Positions 1-9,136 are shown, counted from the first letter of the stretch. The stretch: DNA of 64,000 nucleotides from Faecalicatena orotica (GCF_003149245.1 NZ_QGDL01000007.1:124001-188000); one strand, 5' to 3'. Program-made: numbers and translations. Notes: generated by a model from the sequence alone, not told the origin.

Positions 1-251
1 TCATCAATGGTACGGCACAGGTATCCATGAATATCATGATGGGGGCAACCTTAGGATTTGTCGGCCTCGGTGTAAAAGCTCCGACTCCTGAATGGGGAAC
101 GATGCTGGCTGACGGCTTAAGCTACATGCTGCGCAACCAGTACATGGTTCTGGTACCGGGACTTGTTCTGGCACTTGCAGCCTTATTCATTAACTCACTG
201 GGCGACAGCCTGCGTGATGCACTCGACCCGCAATTGAAAGGCAGAGCATAG
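1..251 (+). CDS. Dipeptide/oligopeptide ABC transporter permease, DppC/OppC type (3' end only)
   Basis: This is the C-terminal tail of an inner-membrane permease whose start lies left of the window; the reading frame is open from base 3. It carries the family's hallmark GFVGLGVKAPTPEWG.ML block, the end of the EAA loop that contacts the ATPases, then a last membrane helix and a short basic tail. Full family members are about 280-320 residues, so roughly three quarters is missing. The two ATPase genes follow within 12 bases, so this is the last permease of a complete Opp/Dpp importer. Systems of this family carry peptides but also glycosides and oligosaccharides; with the glycoside genes downstream, a glycoside cargo is plausible but not shown. 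Confidence 0.93.
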   Translation, partial: INGTAQVSMNIMMGATLGFVGLGVKAPTPEWGTMLADGLSYMLRNQYMVLVPGLVLALAALFINSLGDSLRDALDPQLKGRA

Positions 252-263
252 GAGGAGCGTAAA

Positions 264-1244
264 ATGGGAGAAAAATTACTAGAAATTAAAGATTATAGCG
301 TCAGATTTACAACCGATAAGGTGATCTCCAGAGCGGTCAGCCACGTGAATCTTTCTGTGGATAAAGGGGAAGTCCTCGGACTTGTCGGGGAGACAGGCGC
401 AGGGAAAACGACGACTGCACTTTCTGTTATGGGCCTGCTTCCGAAGTATGCGGTAGAGACAGAAGGAAAAATCATATTTGACGGCCAGGAACTGACAGGG
501 ATGAAGGAAAGGCAGTACCGGAATATACGGGGAAAACGGATTTCTATGATTTTTCAGGATCCGATGACCAGCTTAAATCCGGTATTCAGGGTAGGGGACC
601 AGATCGCCGACGTGATCAAGATTCACAATCCCAAGATAAGCCAGACCGAGGTAAACAAACGGGTAGACGACATCATGAGGATGGTAGGGATTGCGAAGGA
701 ACGAAAAAGCGAATATCCGCACCAATTTTCAGGCGGTATGAAACAGAGGGTTATGATAGCTATTGCGATTGCGGGTAATCCGGACCTTCTGATAGCAGAT
801 GAACCAACGACGGCACTTGATGTGACAATTCAGGCCCAGGTAATCAAAATGATGCGTTCCCTGCAGAAGGAACTGGGGTCCTCCGTTATCCTGATTACGC
901 ACGATCTGGGAATCGTGGCAAACTTTTGTGATAAGGTTGCGATCATGTATGCAGGGGAAATTGTAGAGAGTGGTACACTGGAAGATATTTTTGACAAGAG
1001 CAGAGAACATCATCCATATACGGAAGGGCTGTTTGCATCACTTCCCAATATTACTGAACGCACCGAGCGTCTGACACCTATTAAGGGACTGACACCCCAT
1101 CCGTCAGAACTGCCGGCCGGATGTAAGTTCCATCCGCGCTGTCCGAAATGCTCGGAAATATGCAGCCAGGGTGACACACCTCCGCAAAAACAGAAAGAGA
1201 CCCATATGGTTCAATGCCACCAGATTCATGAGGAGGAGATGTAA
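264..1244 (+). CDS. oppD: Oligopeptide/dipeptide ABC transporter ATP-binding protein, OppD/DppD type
   Basis: This is the cytoplasmic ATPase of the importer whose permease ends just upstream, 326 residues, the usual family length. Visible motifs are Walker A GETGAGKT (about 42-49), the Q-loop [10 protein letters not shown] (about 97-106), the signature FSGGM (155-159) and Walker B LLIADEP (175-181). The C-terminal oligopeptide-transporter extension carries a four-cysteine [12 protein letters not shown]-type segment that in this family can bind an Fe-S cluster. The ATG follows a GGAGGAG ribosome site. It forms an OppD/OppF heterodimer with the next gene. The cargo cannot be told from the ATPase. 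Confidence 0.96.
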   Translation: MGEKLLEIKDYSVRFTTDKVISRAVSHVNLSVDKGEVLGLVGETGAGKTTTALSVMGLLPKYAVETEGKIIFDGQELTGMKERQYRNIRGKRISMIFQDPMTSLNPVFRVGDQIADVIKIHNPKISQTEVNKRVDDIMRMVGIAKERKSEYPHQFSGGMKQRVMIAIAIAGNPDLLIADEPTTALDVTIQAQVIKMMRSLQKELGSSVILITHDLGIVANFCDKVAIMYAGEIVESGTLEDIFDKSREHHPYTEGLFASLPNITERTERLTPIKGLTPHPSELPAGCKFHPRCPKCSEICSQGDTPPQKQKETHMVQCHQIHEEEM

Positions 1245-1246
1245 AT

Positions 1247-2206
1247 ATGAGTGAAAAGAAAATATTGCTTGAATGCAAAAACTTAATGAAATATTTTGAG
1301 ACTCCCCGTGGGATGCTGCATGCGGTTGATGATGTAACTTTCCGGCTCGAGGAAGGAAAGACGCTTGGTGTTGTAGGAGAGTCGGGGTGTGGAAAATCCA
1401 CGCTCGGAAGAACAATACTGCGGCTGCTTCCATCGACCGGTGGGCAGATTATCTTTGACGGGAAGGATATTACAAAACTGCCAGATAAGGAAATGCTGAA
1501 TCTGAGAAAGCAGATGCAGATTGTCTTTCAGGACCCGTTTTCCTCACTGGACCCGAAAATGACGGTTTCACAGATCATTGAAGAACCTTTGAAAATACAT
1601 AAGCTTTACAACAGCAAGGAAAAAATGAGTGAGCGTGTCAGCGAACTGATGGAGATTGTCGGACTGGACGACAGGTATGTGAATACCTACCCGCATGAAC
1701 TAGACGGCGGAAGACGGCAGAGAATCGGTATTGCCCGCGCCATTGCGTTAAACCCGAAATTTATCGTCTGCGATGAGCCGGTGTCCGCACTGGATGTATC
1801 GATCCAGGCCCAGATCCTGAACCTGATGATGGACCTGAAGGAAGAACTGGGACTGACTTACATATTTATCACTCACGATCTTTCTGTAGTCAAGCATATC
1901 AGCGATGAGATTCTCGTTCTCTATCTTGGGAAAATGGTCGAAAAAACCAGTTCAGACAGGCTGTTTGAGAACCCGCTCCATCCATACACAAAAGCACTGC
2001 TGTCCGCAATTCCGATTCCGGATATCGCTTTTAAAGGGAAGGAAGCACAGGTTATGAAGGGAGAAGTTACATCTCCGATTGAACCACCCGAGGGATGCCG
2101 GTTTGCTTCCAGATGTCCAAATGCCACGGAGCGATGCTTTAAAGTAAGCCCGGAATTCAAAGAAGTGGAAGAGGACCATTTTGTTGCATGTCATTTATAT
2201 GAATAG
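1247..2206 (+). CDS. oppF: Oligopeptide/dipeptide ABC transporter ATP-binding protein, OppF/DppF type
   Basis: This is the second ATPase of the importer, 319 residues. It has Walker A GESGCGKS (44-51), Q-loop FQDPFSSLDP, Walker B FIVCDEP and the C-terminal GCRFASRCP..C segment. The signature reads LDGGRRQR rather than LSGGQ; Asp in place of Ser is seen in some OppF proteins, so it need not be inactivating. It starts two bases after the stop of oppD, behind GAGGAGG, which indicates translational coupling. Together with oppD it powers uptake of the unknown substrate feeding the enzymes encoded downstream. Confidence 0.96.
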   Translation: MSEKKILLECKNLMKYFETPRGMLHAVDDVTFRLEEGKTLGVVGESGCGKSTLGRTILRLLPSTGGQIIFDGKDITKLPDKEMLNLRKQMQIVFQDPFSSLDPKMTVSQIIEEPLKIHKLYNSKEKMSERVSELMEIVGLDDRYVNTYPHELDGGRRQRIGIARAIALNPKFIVCDEPVSALDVSIQAQILNLMMDLKEELGLTYIFITHDLSVVKHISDEILVLYLGKMVEKTSSDRLFENPLHPYTKALLSAIPIPDIAFKGKEAQVMKGEVTSPIEPPEGCRFASRCPNATERCFKVSPEFKEVEEDHFVACHLYE

Positions 2207-2218
2207 GAGAGGCTTAAG

Positions 2219-3136
2219 ATGAAGAAAGTATTGGGACTGAATTTTGGACGGGTAAACGGAAATTGTAAGAAATTTTTAACAGAGGCAGTGGAGGCGGCAA
2301 AGTGCGCAGGCGCCGAAACACAGATCATAGATACGATGAAGCTGGAGATTAAACCCTGCATTGGCTGCGGGGCATGTTCCAGAGTGCTTGAGAGCGGAAA
2401 AGGGCAGATTACATGCTGCCAGAAGGATGATTATGAGATGTTGTCGGATGCCGTACTTGCGGCGGATGCGATTATTGTGGCGGCGCCCGTGTATGTGCTG
2501 GCACCGACCGGGCAGATGAAAAACTTCATAGACCGCTTTGGTCCTGCCCATGATAAGGCATATATGCTTTTTGAGAATGAGCTCCGCAAGGATACAGGGG
2601 GCGAGGAACTAAATCCGGACTGCCTGAAACGCCATCTCGTGTCTTATATATCCGTCGGCGGCGCGACAACCCCGCACTGGGTTGCTTATGGAATTCCGGG
2701 TATGAACCTGTTCGGTATGAGCCTGAATATGAAGGTAGTCGACCAGCTGGATGCCTACGGGGCATATGTACCGGATAACCATCAGAAATTATTAGAGAAA
2801 TCGAAACATATGGGTACAAGGATTGTGGAAGCACTGGATCTGAAAAACAGTGAAATCACCTGGGAATCCGATCCCGGCGTATGTCCGGTCTGCCACTGCA
2901 AAGAAGTGACACTGAACGGGACAGATCAGGTTTGCTGCCCGGTCTGCGGTATTTACGGCACTTTGAAAATGGATGGCACAAAGGTCTGCGTCGAGTTTTC
3001 AGAAGAGGAACAGAGCCGCAGCCGCCTGAAATTTACAGGTGTGCTGGAGCATCAGGTGGAGCAGGGCAGAAAAGACCGTTATCCGAGGTTTGACGAGTAT
3101 GTAGAGAAGTTCAGGGCAATGCAGGAAGAATTGTAG
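2219..3136 (+). CDS. Flavodoxin-fold NAD(P)H-dependent FMN oxidoreductase with C-terminal metal-binding domain
   Basis: The 305-residue product begins with an NADPH-dependent FMN-reductase/flavodoxin-like domain (about 1-200): LGLNFGRVNGNC at the phosphate-binding loop, then a CIGCGAC cluster (C47, C50, C53), CC at 66-67 and AAPVYVLAPTGQMKNFIDRFG, the usual active-site loop. The tail (about 222-250) has CPVC and CCPVC knuckles, a zinc-ribbon or rubredoxin-like site, fused to the flavin domain. A paralogue with the same layout lies at 18741-19712, so two copies bracket the glycoside locus. It probably passes electrons from NAD(P)H or ferredoxin to an organic substrate; the substrate is unknown. 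Possible Fe-S cluster binding by C47-C53 is inference. Confidence 0.85.
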   Translation: MKKVLGLNFGRVNGNCKKFLTEAVEAAKCAGAETQIIDTMKLEIKPCIGCGACSRVLESGKGQITCCQKDDYEMLSDAVLAADAIIVAAPVYVLAPTGQMKNFIDRFGPAHDKAYMLFENELRKDTGGEELNPDCLKRHLVSYISVGGATTPHWVAYGIPGMNLFGMSLNMKVVDQLDAYGAYVPDNHQKLLEKSKHMGTRIVEALDLKNSEITWESDPGVCPVCHCKEVTLNGTDQVCCPVCGIYGTLKMDGTKVCVEFSEEEQSRSRLKFTGVLEHQVEQGRKDRYPRFDEYVEKFRAMQEEL

Positions 3137-3143
3137 GGGGGAC

Positions 3144-4097
3144 ATGAAAATGGAAGCTTGCTTTAGCACAGAAACTGTGGATTTGAATCATCAAATGCCC
3201 AATCGGAATCAGAGAGAAAGTAAGTATTACTGGGATGAATTATACCAGCTGATTGCTGCGGCGGGATTTACCTCTGTAGAAGTGCCATATGAGCCAAAAT
3301 GGGATTTCGGCGGCCGTTCCGGAATCCCCCGGACACTGCGGTCTGTCACGGTGAAATACGGGACCATGCAGAAATATATGGAAGAAATCAGGAAGAACGG
3401 AATTGAGAAAATCAGCAGTGTACACCTTGATCCATCTCTCTTCTGTCAGGGAAACCTTAAGATGTATCTCGGCGCTTTCGGTCATTTTGGAGAAGAAGCA
3501 ATAAAGTTTGCAAAAGGAGCGGGCGCAGAGACAATCGTATTGACTGCCTCACCCTCCATTTATTCCGTGAGGAAACTGATGGAAGGATCTTCACATGGGG
3601 AAGAAGAGTTCCTAAGCCAGACTGCCCGCGTCATTGACAGCCTTGCAGAAATGGCAGGGGAAGAAGGCTTAAAGCTGTGTCTGAAAAATGAATACTGGGG
3701 ACTGCTTCGGGGAGAGGCAGTACTGCAATTCCTGAAACAGTGCAGAAAAGAGATTTATCTTGACATTGATACGGCACATCTTAAGATAGCCGGCACAGAT
3801 CCTGCAAAGTTTATTGCTGCAAATAAGGAAAAAATCGGTATCGTACATTTGACCGACACCGGTTTTACAGACGATCAGGAGGCTTATCTGCAGCCCCTGC
3901 CGGAATATCCGGCAAAAACTGCTGCAAAGGTATTCTGCGATATCGGGAAAGGCAGCGTAGATTTACCCGCGGTATTAGCGGCGCTGGAAAATGCAGGGTA
4001 TGACAAAACAGTCATATATAATTGTAAAGATTCCAATGATGTATACCGTTCTCTTTTGAGGACGCGCTGCTACATTCAAAACAAATTATCGGAATAA
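3144..4097 (+). CDS. Xylose-isomerase-like TIM-barrel protein (sugar isomerase/epimerase/lyase family)
   Basis: This 317-residue protein has the AP_endonuc_2/xylose-isomerase-like barrel pattern: VEVPYEP early, CLKNEYWG, YLDIDTAHLK and VHLTDTG, which supply the first three metal ligands (Glu, Asp, His). The last barrel strand, IYNCKDSN, lacks the Glu that usually completes the divalent-metal site, so the site is altered. Starts at 3144 or two codons later are both possible behind GGGGGG. It sits 8 bases after the flavodoxin gene and 11 before another barrel of the same family. Relatives near C-glycoside genes act on 3-keto sugars; hydration or isomerisation of the keto-glycal left after C-C cleavage is a fair guess. 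Confidence 0.82.
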   Translation: MKMEACFSTETVDLNHQMPNRNQRESKYYWDELYQLIAAAGFTSVEVPYEPKWDFGGRSGIPRTLRSVTVKYGTMQKYMEEIRKNGIEKISSVHLDPSLFCQGNLKMYLGAFGHFGEEAIKFAKGAGAETIVLTASPSIYSVRKLMEGSSHGEEEFLSQTARVIDSLAEMAGEEGLKLCLKNEYWGLLRGEAVLQFLKQCRKEIYLDIDTAHLKIAGTDPAKFIAANKEKIGIVHLTDTGFTDDQEAYLQPLPEYPAKTAAKVFCDIGKGSVDLPAVLAALENAGYDKTVIYNCKDSNDVYRSLLRTRCYIQNKLSE

Positions 4098-4107
4098 GCG
4101 GGAGGGA

Positions 4108-5034
4108 ATGATGTCAAATATTAAATTATCACATATGAGCCACTGGAAAACCGTTCCATATAAACAGATTGATAACTTCAGAGATTATTATTATGAGGAT
4201 AAATCCAATATTTGTTACTATCAGGACTGGGACAGGATTCTCCGCTACCACAAAGCAGCAGGATACGATGGGATTGAGATTGCACCGTGGGACCTGAATG
4301 AGATTCTGGGACTGTTCGGGACACCGGGAGAATTCACGGCATTTGCAAAAGACCACGGAATAGAAGTCAGCGGTATGTTCCACGGCTGTGACGATTCACA
4401 GATTCCGGAGAAATATGATGAAGTGCTTCAGGCAGGAAAAGATGCCATCGACACACTGCACGCCTTTGGGGGAAAACATCTGAATGTATGCCCGGCGAGA
4501 AATTATTATGGGGTGGGGCCTTTAGGCGATGAGGACCTGAAGAATTCTGCAAAGGTGATAAATGAAATCGGACGTTACGCAGTCGATCATGGGATTCAGA
4601 TCGGACTCCACAATGAATTCTTCTGCGCGGTAAATAAAGAAAACCACAGGAAGTTTCTGGAGATGACAGATCCGCGGTATGTCTTTTACTGTCTGGATAC
4701 CGCACAGATTGCACTGCTCGGGGATGACCTTTTAAACTTCTACGATACATATGCAGAACGTATCTGTACATTCCACCTGAAGGATACCGCATCACACGGT
4801 GAGCCGGATGAAACAAGGCATGGACAGGATGTAGAAATCTGTGATGATGGCTGGCGCTGGTTCTGGGAGCCGGGGGAGGGAGTGCTTCCCTTAAAAGAAT
4901 TGTGGGAGCTTGTCAAAAAACATGGATTCAAGGGCTGGTGTACAGTTGAAGACGATGGCGCGCCGGATTATCTGGCAGCAATGTGTCTCTCTTCCTATTA
5001 TGTAAAACAGGTGCTTGGAAAAATCTATGAATAA
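4108..5034 (+). CDS. Xylose-isomerase-like TIM-barrel sugar isomerase/epimerase
   Basis: The product is 308 residues (or 307 from the second of two adjacent ATGs). It keeps the full metal-ligand set of the sugar phosphate isomerase/epimerase family: Glu in LHNEFFC, Asp in YCLDTAQIAL, His in FHLKDTASHG and Glu in CTVEDDGAP. It lies 11 bases after a related but less complete barrel and 16 before a Gfo/Idh/MocA gene. Barrel plus dehydrogenase is the recurring pairing in 3-keto-glycoside metabolism. Cytoplasmic. The likely role is epimerisation, isomerisation or beta-elimination on an oxidised sugar; family members differ too much for a precise reaction. Confidence 0.85.
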   Translation: MMSNIKLSHMSHWKTVPYKQIDNFRDYYYEDKSNICYYQDWDRILRYHKAAGYDGIEIAPWDLNEILGLFGTPGEFTAFAKDHGIEVSGMFHGCDDSQIPEKYDEVLQAGKDAIDTLHAFGGKHLNVCPARNYYGVGPLGDEDLKNSAKVINEIGRYAVDHGIQIGLHNEFFCAVNKENHRKFLEMTDPRYVFYCLDTAQIALLGDDLLNFYDTYAERICTFHLKDTASHGEPDETRHGQDVEICDDGWRWFWEPGEGVLPLKELWELVKKHGFKGWCTVEDDGAPDYLAAMCLSSYYVKQVLGKIYE

Positions 5035-5049
5035 AAGGATGGTAATAAT

Positions 5050-6228
5050 ATGAGTGAGAAGAAAATTGGAATTGGCGTAATCGGGTGCGGAACAATCAGT
5101 GACGTGTATCTTACGAATATTACACAGCATTATCGGAATCTGGATTTGATTGCAGTTGCGGATATGTTTCCTGAGAAAGCTAAGATGACCCAGGCAAAGT
5201 ATAATGTTCCGAAAGCATGTACAGTAGAGGAACTTCTGGCAGATGAGAAGATACAGATTGTATTAAACCTGACAATCCCTGCAGCACATTATGACGTGAA
5301 TATGCAGATCCTGAATGCAGGAAAGCATCTGTACTGTGAGAAACCTTTAACCCTGAAATTTGAAGATGCAGTGAAGGTTGTGGAGACTGCAAAAGAAAAA
5401 GGGTTGAAGGCGGTGAGTGCACCGGATACATTTTTAGGGGCAGGGGCACAGACATGCCGGGTTTTGATGGAAGAAGGAAAGATTGGAGAACCGATTGGAT
5501 TTACTGCCAATATGACATGTCCGGGACACGAACTGTGGCATCCGGCTCCGGGGTTCTACTATAAAAAAGGCGGCGGACCGATGTTCGACATGGGACCATA
5601 CTATATCACTACATTAGTTGCGCTGCTGGGACCGATCAAGAAGATATCATGTTTTGCCATAAAGGGGCGGCCGGTCCGAAATGTTTTAGGAATGCAGCAG
5701 GAGTCGGAAGTACCGACACACTATACGGCAATAGTAGAATTCGTGTGCGGGGCAGTCGGAAATGTAAATATGAGTTTTGATGTGTGGAATTCGGAATTAC
5801 CATGTATGGAAATCTATGGAAGCGAAGGAAGTATTTCCGTTCCGGACCCGAATATGTTTGGCGGGCAGGTGAAGTTCTGCGACGGAAAGAAACTGGAAGG
5901 AATCGTAGGAGCTGTCACAGAACCGCATCCGGCAAAAATTATAGCGATGATGACAAACCAGAAGTCCTGTATTACAGAGCAGGAGCCGCTTTTTGCATCA
6001 GACCCGGATCCGCGCGGAAACATGCGGGGGCTGGGTGTGTCTGATATGGCACAGGCTCTTCTGGATGGAAGGAAAAGCAGGCTGTCTTCTGAAATCTCCC
6101 TGCATGTTGTGGAGGCATTAAATGCATTTGAAACAGCGGCGGAAACGAATACGGTTTATGAGATGAAAACAACCTGTCAGAAACCGGAAATGATGGGACA
6201 GGATTGGGATTTGTGGGAAGTAAGATAG
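5050..6228 (+). CDS. Gfo/Idh/MocA-family NAD(P)-dependent sugar oxidoreductase
   Basis: This 392-residue enzyme has an N-terminal Rossmann fold (IGVIGCGTISDVYL, about 7-20), the family's active-site EKP in LYCEKPLTLKF, and the C-terminal alpha/beta domain with GGGPMFDMGPYY, where Asp/Tyr take the position of the usual D-x-x-x-H pair. It is the last gene of the operon running in from the left edge; a 17-bp perfect hairpin follows at 6272. Family members oxidise or reduce one hydroxyl of a hexose or cyclitol with tightly bound NAD(P). In this context it could oxidise C3 of a glycoside or re-reduce the keto sugar. A strict family call is safe; the substrate is not. Confidence 0.9.
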   Translation: MSEKKIGIGVIGCGTISDVYLTNITQHYRNLDLIAVADMFPEKAKMTQAKYNVPKACTVEELLADEKIQIVLNLTIPAAHYDVNMQILNAGKHLYCEKPLTLKFEDAVKVVETAKEKGLKAVSAPDTFLGAGAQTCRVLMEEGKIGEPIGFTANMTCPGHELWHPAPGFYYKKGGGPMFDMGPYYITTLVALLGPIKKISCFAIKGRPVRNVLGMQQESEVPTHYTAIVEFVCGAVGNVNMSFDVWNSELPCMEIYGSEGSISVPDPNMFGGQVKFCDGKKLEGIVGAVTEPHPAKIIAMMTNQKSCITEQEPLFASDPDPRGNMRGLGVSDMAQALLDGRKSRLSSEISLHVVEALNAFETAAETNTVYEMKTTCQKPEMMGQDWDLWEVR

Positions 6229-6271
6229 GACAACAATTGACTGGTGTGCAGTTCTATGTATACAGCAGCTA

Positions 6272-6310
6272 TTTCAGGACAAAAAAAGATATGCTTTTTT
6301 TGTCCTGAAA
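6272..6310. terminator. Intrinsic terminator hairpin, bidirectional type
   Basis: A perfect 17-bp stem, TTTCAGGACAAAAAAAG (6272-6288) pairing with its complement at 6294-6310, closes a 5-base loop. The A-run/T-run base of the stem supplies the U tract in either direction. It lies 43 bases after the last gene of the first operon and separates it from the C-deglycosidase operon. An attenuator or protein-binding role is also possible, since only 170 bases separate it from the next start. Confidence 0.7.
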
Positions 6311-6388
6311 AAATTCAGGGAAAAAATTAGCCTAAATCCGGTAACGGTATAGGTTAATTCAAGGAAAGTTTTCGACAGACTGTGTGAT

Positions 6389-6394
6389 TATAAT
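6389..6394 (+). promoter_or_regulatory. Candidate -10 element of the C-deglycosidase operon promoter
   Basis: A TATAAT hexamer sits 87 bases before the ATG of the DgpA-like gene. No good -35 hexamer lies at 16-18 bases; TCGACA at 6372-6377 is only 11 bases upstream. A strong -10 without a -35 fits a promoter that needs an activator, and an AraC-family regulator is encoded downstream at 15531. The long leader between 6400 and 6466 is GC-rich but I see no known riboswitch. Confidence 0.35.
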
Positions 6395-6480
6395 AAAGGC
6401 AAGGTAAGACATAACCCCCGCAGCAGGCCGCGTGCAGGCCGGATGAGTGCGGGAACAAATTAAGAATAGGAGAATGAGTT

Positions 6481-7593
6481 ATGGAAAAATTAAAGATTGC
6501 TATTGTTGGATGTGGTGGAATTGCAAATCAGAAACATATGCCTTCCTTAAAGGCACAGGCAGATAAGGCGGAAATAGTTGCATTTTGTGATATTATCCCG
6601 GAGCGTGCCGAGAAAGCGGCAAAGGAATATGGTGCAGAAGGCGCAAAGGTTTACACCGATTACAATGAGATGCTTTCAGATACCGGAATTGAGATTGACG
6701 TGGTACATGTATGTACACCAAATGTAGCACACTGCCCGATTACTGTTGCGGCTTTCCAGGCAGGAAAACACGTTATGTGTGAGAAACCTATGGCACACAA
6801 CACAGAAGACGCGAAGCAGATGATTGAGGCATGGAAAGCATCAGGAAAGAAATTTACGATTGGATATCAGAACCGTCTGCGTGATGATACACAGACGCTG
6901 CATGCCTCCTGTGAAGCAGGGGAGCTGGGAGAGGTTTATTTTGCAAAGGCACATGCACTGAGAAGAAGAGCCGTACCGACATGGGGCGTATTCCCGAACA
7001 AGGCGCTTCAGGGCGGCGGACCTCTGATTGATATCGGAACCCATGCACTGGATATCACCCTCTGGATGATGAACAACTATGAGCCAGAGTCTGTATCCGG
7101 ACAGGTATTCTACAAACTTGGCCGTCAGGAAGACGGACCGGCAGGAAATGTATTCGGACCGTGGGACCCGGAAACATTTGAAGTAGAAGACTCTGCATTC
7201 GGCCTTGTAAAGATGAAAAACGGAGCTACGATCTATCTGGAGGCGTCATGGGCGCTGAACGTTTTAAAATCTATGGAGGCATCCACAACCCTTTGCGGGA
7301 CAAAGGGCGGCGCAGAGATCCATCATGGCGGGAGCTATCCGCAGGATGAGCTGATTTATAACACAGTAGAGCACAACCAGCTGATGGAAAAAACGATTTC
7401 ACCGGCAGGTGTTGTCGATTTCTTCGAGGGCGGGGCAGCAGCAGAAGCCGTACGCGAGCAGGAGCAGTGGCTCAATGCAATCATCAATGACACAGACCCT
7501 CTTGTTCTGCCAGAGCAGGCATACGTCGTAACACAGATTCTGGAAGGAATCTACAAATCAGCAGAGACAGGAAAAGAAGTATTTTTCGATTAG
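6481..7593 (+). CDS. Gfo/Idh/MocA oxidoreductase, DgpA-like (C-glycoside 3-dehydrogenase candidate)
   Basis: The 370-residue enzyme has a Rossmann start (IAIVGCGGIANQKHMPS), active-site EKP in MCEKPMAHN and a second domain with RRRAVPTWGVF, GGGPLIDIGTHALD (catalytic Asp/His) and a long C-terminal lobe. The RRR..PTWGVF block resembles what I recall of DgpA of strain PUE, which oxidises the C3 hydroxyl of the glucose in puerarin using bound NAD. The assignment is strengthened by the next two genes, the two subunits of the C-glycoside deglycosidase, in the order dgpA-dgpB-dgpC. The start follows AGGAG with 8 bases spacing. The aglycone specificity cannot be read from sequence. Confidence 0.85.
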   Translation: MEKLKIAIVGCGGIANQKHMPSLKAQADKAEIVAFCDIIPERAEKAAKEYGAEGAKVYTDYNEMLSDTGIEIDVVHVCTPNVAHCPITVAAFQAGKHVMCEKPMAHNTEDAKQMIEAWKASGKKFTIGYQNRLRDDTQTLHASCEAGELGEVYFAKAHALRRRAVPTWGVFPNKALQGGGPLIDIGTHALDITLWMMNNYEPESVSGQVFYKLGRQEDGPAGNVFGPWDPETFEVEDSAFGLVKMKNGATIYLEASWALNVLKSMEASTTLCGTKGGAEIHHGGSYPQDELIYNTVEHNQLMEKTISPAGVVDFFEGGAAAEAVREQEQWLNAIINDTDPLVLPEQAYVVTQILEGIYKSAETGKEVFFD

Positions 7594-7605
7594 GGAGGAT
7601 TTAAA

Positions 7606-8001
7606 ATGGCCGGCAGACAGATTTATAATCCGCAGGGATTTCAGAATGTAACAGAAGACGGAGTGGCTGTGGGATACCAGTTCCAGTTTAAAGCGCAGTA
7701 TTACCGCGGCATTACGCTTTCTATTGTAAGAGATATCAAGGTGAATGTAGATGGAGAGGATGCGAAAAGAGAGGATATCCGGTTTACGGTGAACGGCGAG
7801 ACATTTACGCTTGAGGAAATGCGTACAGTAGTGGATTCTGATTACCGTTGGGAATTTGGTGACTATGCGCAGGTTACGGTATTGAAAGAGGGCGGACTTT
7901 CTAAAGGAAAGCACCACATCAGGGCGGTACAGGTGATCGACCCTTCATACATGCCGTTCCAGATAGAAGCGGTTTGTGAAGCAGATTTTGAGATTGAATA
8001 G
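7606..8001 (+). CDS. dgpB: C-glycoside deglycosidase small (beta) subunit, DUF6379 type
   Basis: The 131-residue protein has no signal peptide or membrane segment and is rich in beta strands. Its pattern, with an early GFQNV, then YYRGITLS, NGE.FTLEEM and DYRWEFGDYA, matches the small beta-sandwich subunit (DgpB/DfgB/CarC type, once DUF6379) of C-glycoside deglycosidases. That subunit packs on the TIM-barrel subunit and shapes the active site; it has no other known function, so its presence is the most specific marker in this region. It lies 12 bases after the DgpA-like gene and 12 before the large subunit, which fits co-translation of a complex. Confidence 0.88.
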   Translation: MAGRQIYNPQGFQNVTEDGVAVGYQFQFKAQYYRGITLSIVRDIKVNVDGEDAKREDIRFTVNGETFTLEEMRTVVDSDYRWEFGDYAQVTVLKEGGLSKGKHHIRAVQVIDPSYMPFQIEAVCEADFEIE

Positions 8002-8013
8002 GAGGAACGGGTA

Positions 8014-9069
8014 ATGGGCTGTGATATAAAAAGAAGTGTGTCCCTTTATAGTTATCAGGATGAATACTATGATGGAAAATTAGATCTGGAAGGATGTTTA
8101 AGAGAAACTGCTAAAACGGGGGCGACAGGAGTAGAACTTCTCGCAGAGCAGATGATCCGCCGTTTTCCGCTGCCGATTGAGACGGAAGAATTCAGGGACC
8201 AGTGGTTTGGATGGTTGGAGAAATATAATCTGGAACCGTCCTGCTACGATGCGTTTCTGGAAAACCACATTTATGACAACCGCATGCTTTCTCTGGGAGA
8301 GCAGATTAATATGATGAAACGGGATATCCGTCTGGCTTCTCTGCTTGGTTTTCACAATCTGCGTACACTGGTTTCCACACCGATGGATGTGATTGAGGGA
8401 AGTCTTGCATATGCGGAGGAAAAGAACGTAAGGATTGGTCTGGAAGTACATGCGCCGTTTTCCCTGAATTCCGGATGGGCAGACGGGTATATGGAAATGA
8501 TTCACCGGACAGGCACGAAATATTTCGGATTTATCCCTGACACAGGTATCTTCTGCAGGAATATCCCGGATGTGCTGCGTGATAAAGCAAGAAGGCAGGG
8601 AGCTTCCGAGGAATGCATTAAGATTGTAGACGAGGCATATGCGCAGAGAGTAGAAAAAGGGTTTGTGAAGATCAAATATGACCTGAACCTCGGAAAAGCG
8701 AATATGGAGTACCGCATGGCAAACGGGATGAAGGAAATGATGGATGCGGTAGAAAAGGCAGGCGGAGGTCCGGCCGACAAGGCATATGCGGGTGCTTCCT
8801 TTACTTATTCCTGGTCAAGTCCCCAGGACCTGGTCGACAACATTGACTACATCTATCATACACATGCAAAATTCTATAACGTGCATGAGGACTATCAGGA
8901 GACTGCAGTTGCAATTCCGGAGGTCGTGGAAGCATTTAAGAAAGCCGGATATAAAGGATATTTAAGTTCCGAGTATGAGGGCGGGGAACATCTGCGCGAC
9001 ATCGGAGTGGACAGCATCGAGCAGGTACGCCGCCATCAGGAAGCATTGAGAAGGGCGATTGAAGAGTAA
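8014..9069 (+). CDS. dgpC: C-glycoside deglycosidase large (alpha) subunit, TIM barrel
   Basis: The 351-residue xylose-isomerase-like barrel is the catalytic partner of the preceding small subunit. Candidate Mn-type metal ligands are E144 (GLEVHAPF), D176 (IPDTGIF), H284 (THAKFYNV) and E320 (SSEYEGGEH). H146, two residues after E144, is at the position proposed as catalytic base in this family. Known members act on a 3-keto C-glycoside: the metal polarises the C3 keto group, the proton at C2 is removed and the bond from C1 to the aglycone carbon breaks by beta-elimination, leaving a keto-glycal. The ligand assignments are mine by pattern. Substrates in relatives include flavonoid C-glycosides, mangiferin and carminic acid. 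Confidence 0.88.
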   Translation: MGCDIKRSVSLYSYQDEYYDGKLDLEGCLRETAKTGATGVELLAEQMIRRFPLPIETEEFRDQWFGWLEKYNLEPSCYDAFLENHIYDNRMLSLGEQINMMKRDIRLASLLGFHNLRTLVSTPMDVIEGSLAYAEEKNVRIGLEVHAPFSLNSGWADGYMEMIHRTGTKYFGFIPDTGIFCRNIPDVLRDKARRQGASEECIKIVDEAYAQRVEKGFVKIKYDLNLGKANMEYRMANGMKEMMDAVEKAGGGPADKAYAGASFTYSWSSPQDLVDNIDYIYHTHAKFYNVHEDYQETAVAIPEVVEAFKKAGYKGYLSSEYEGGEHLRDIGVDSIEQVRRHQEALRRAIEE

Positions 9070-9136
9070 TATGTCTTTCCAAAGCGGGAAGGAAACAGGT
9101 TTATACATTTGCATATAGCGGAAGAGAGGGAAACAG

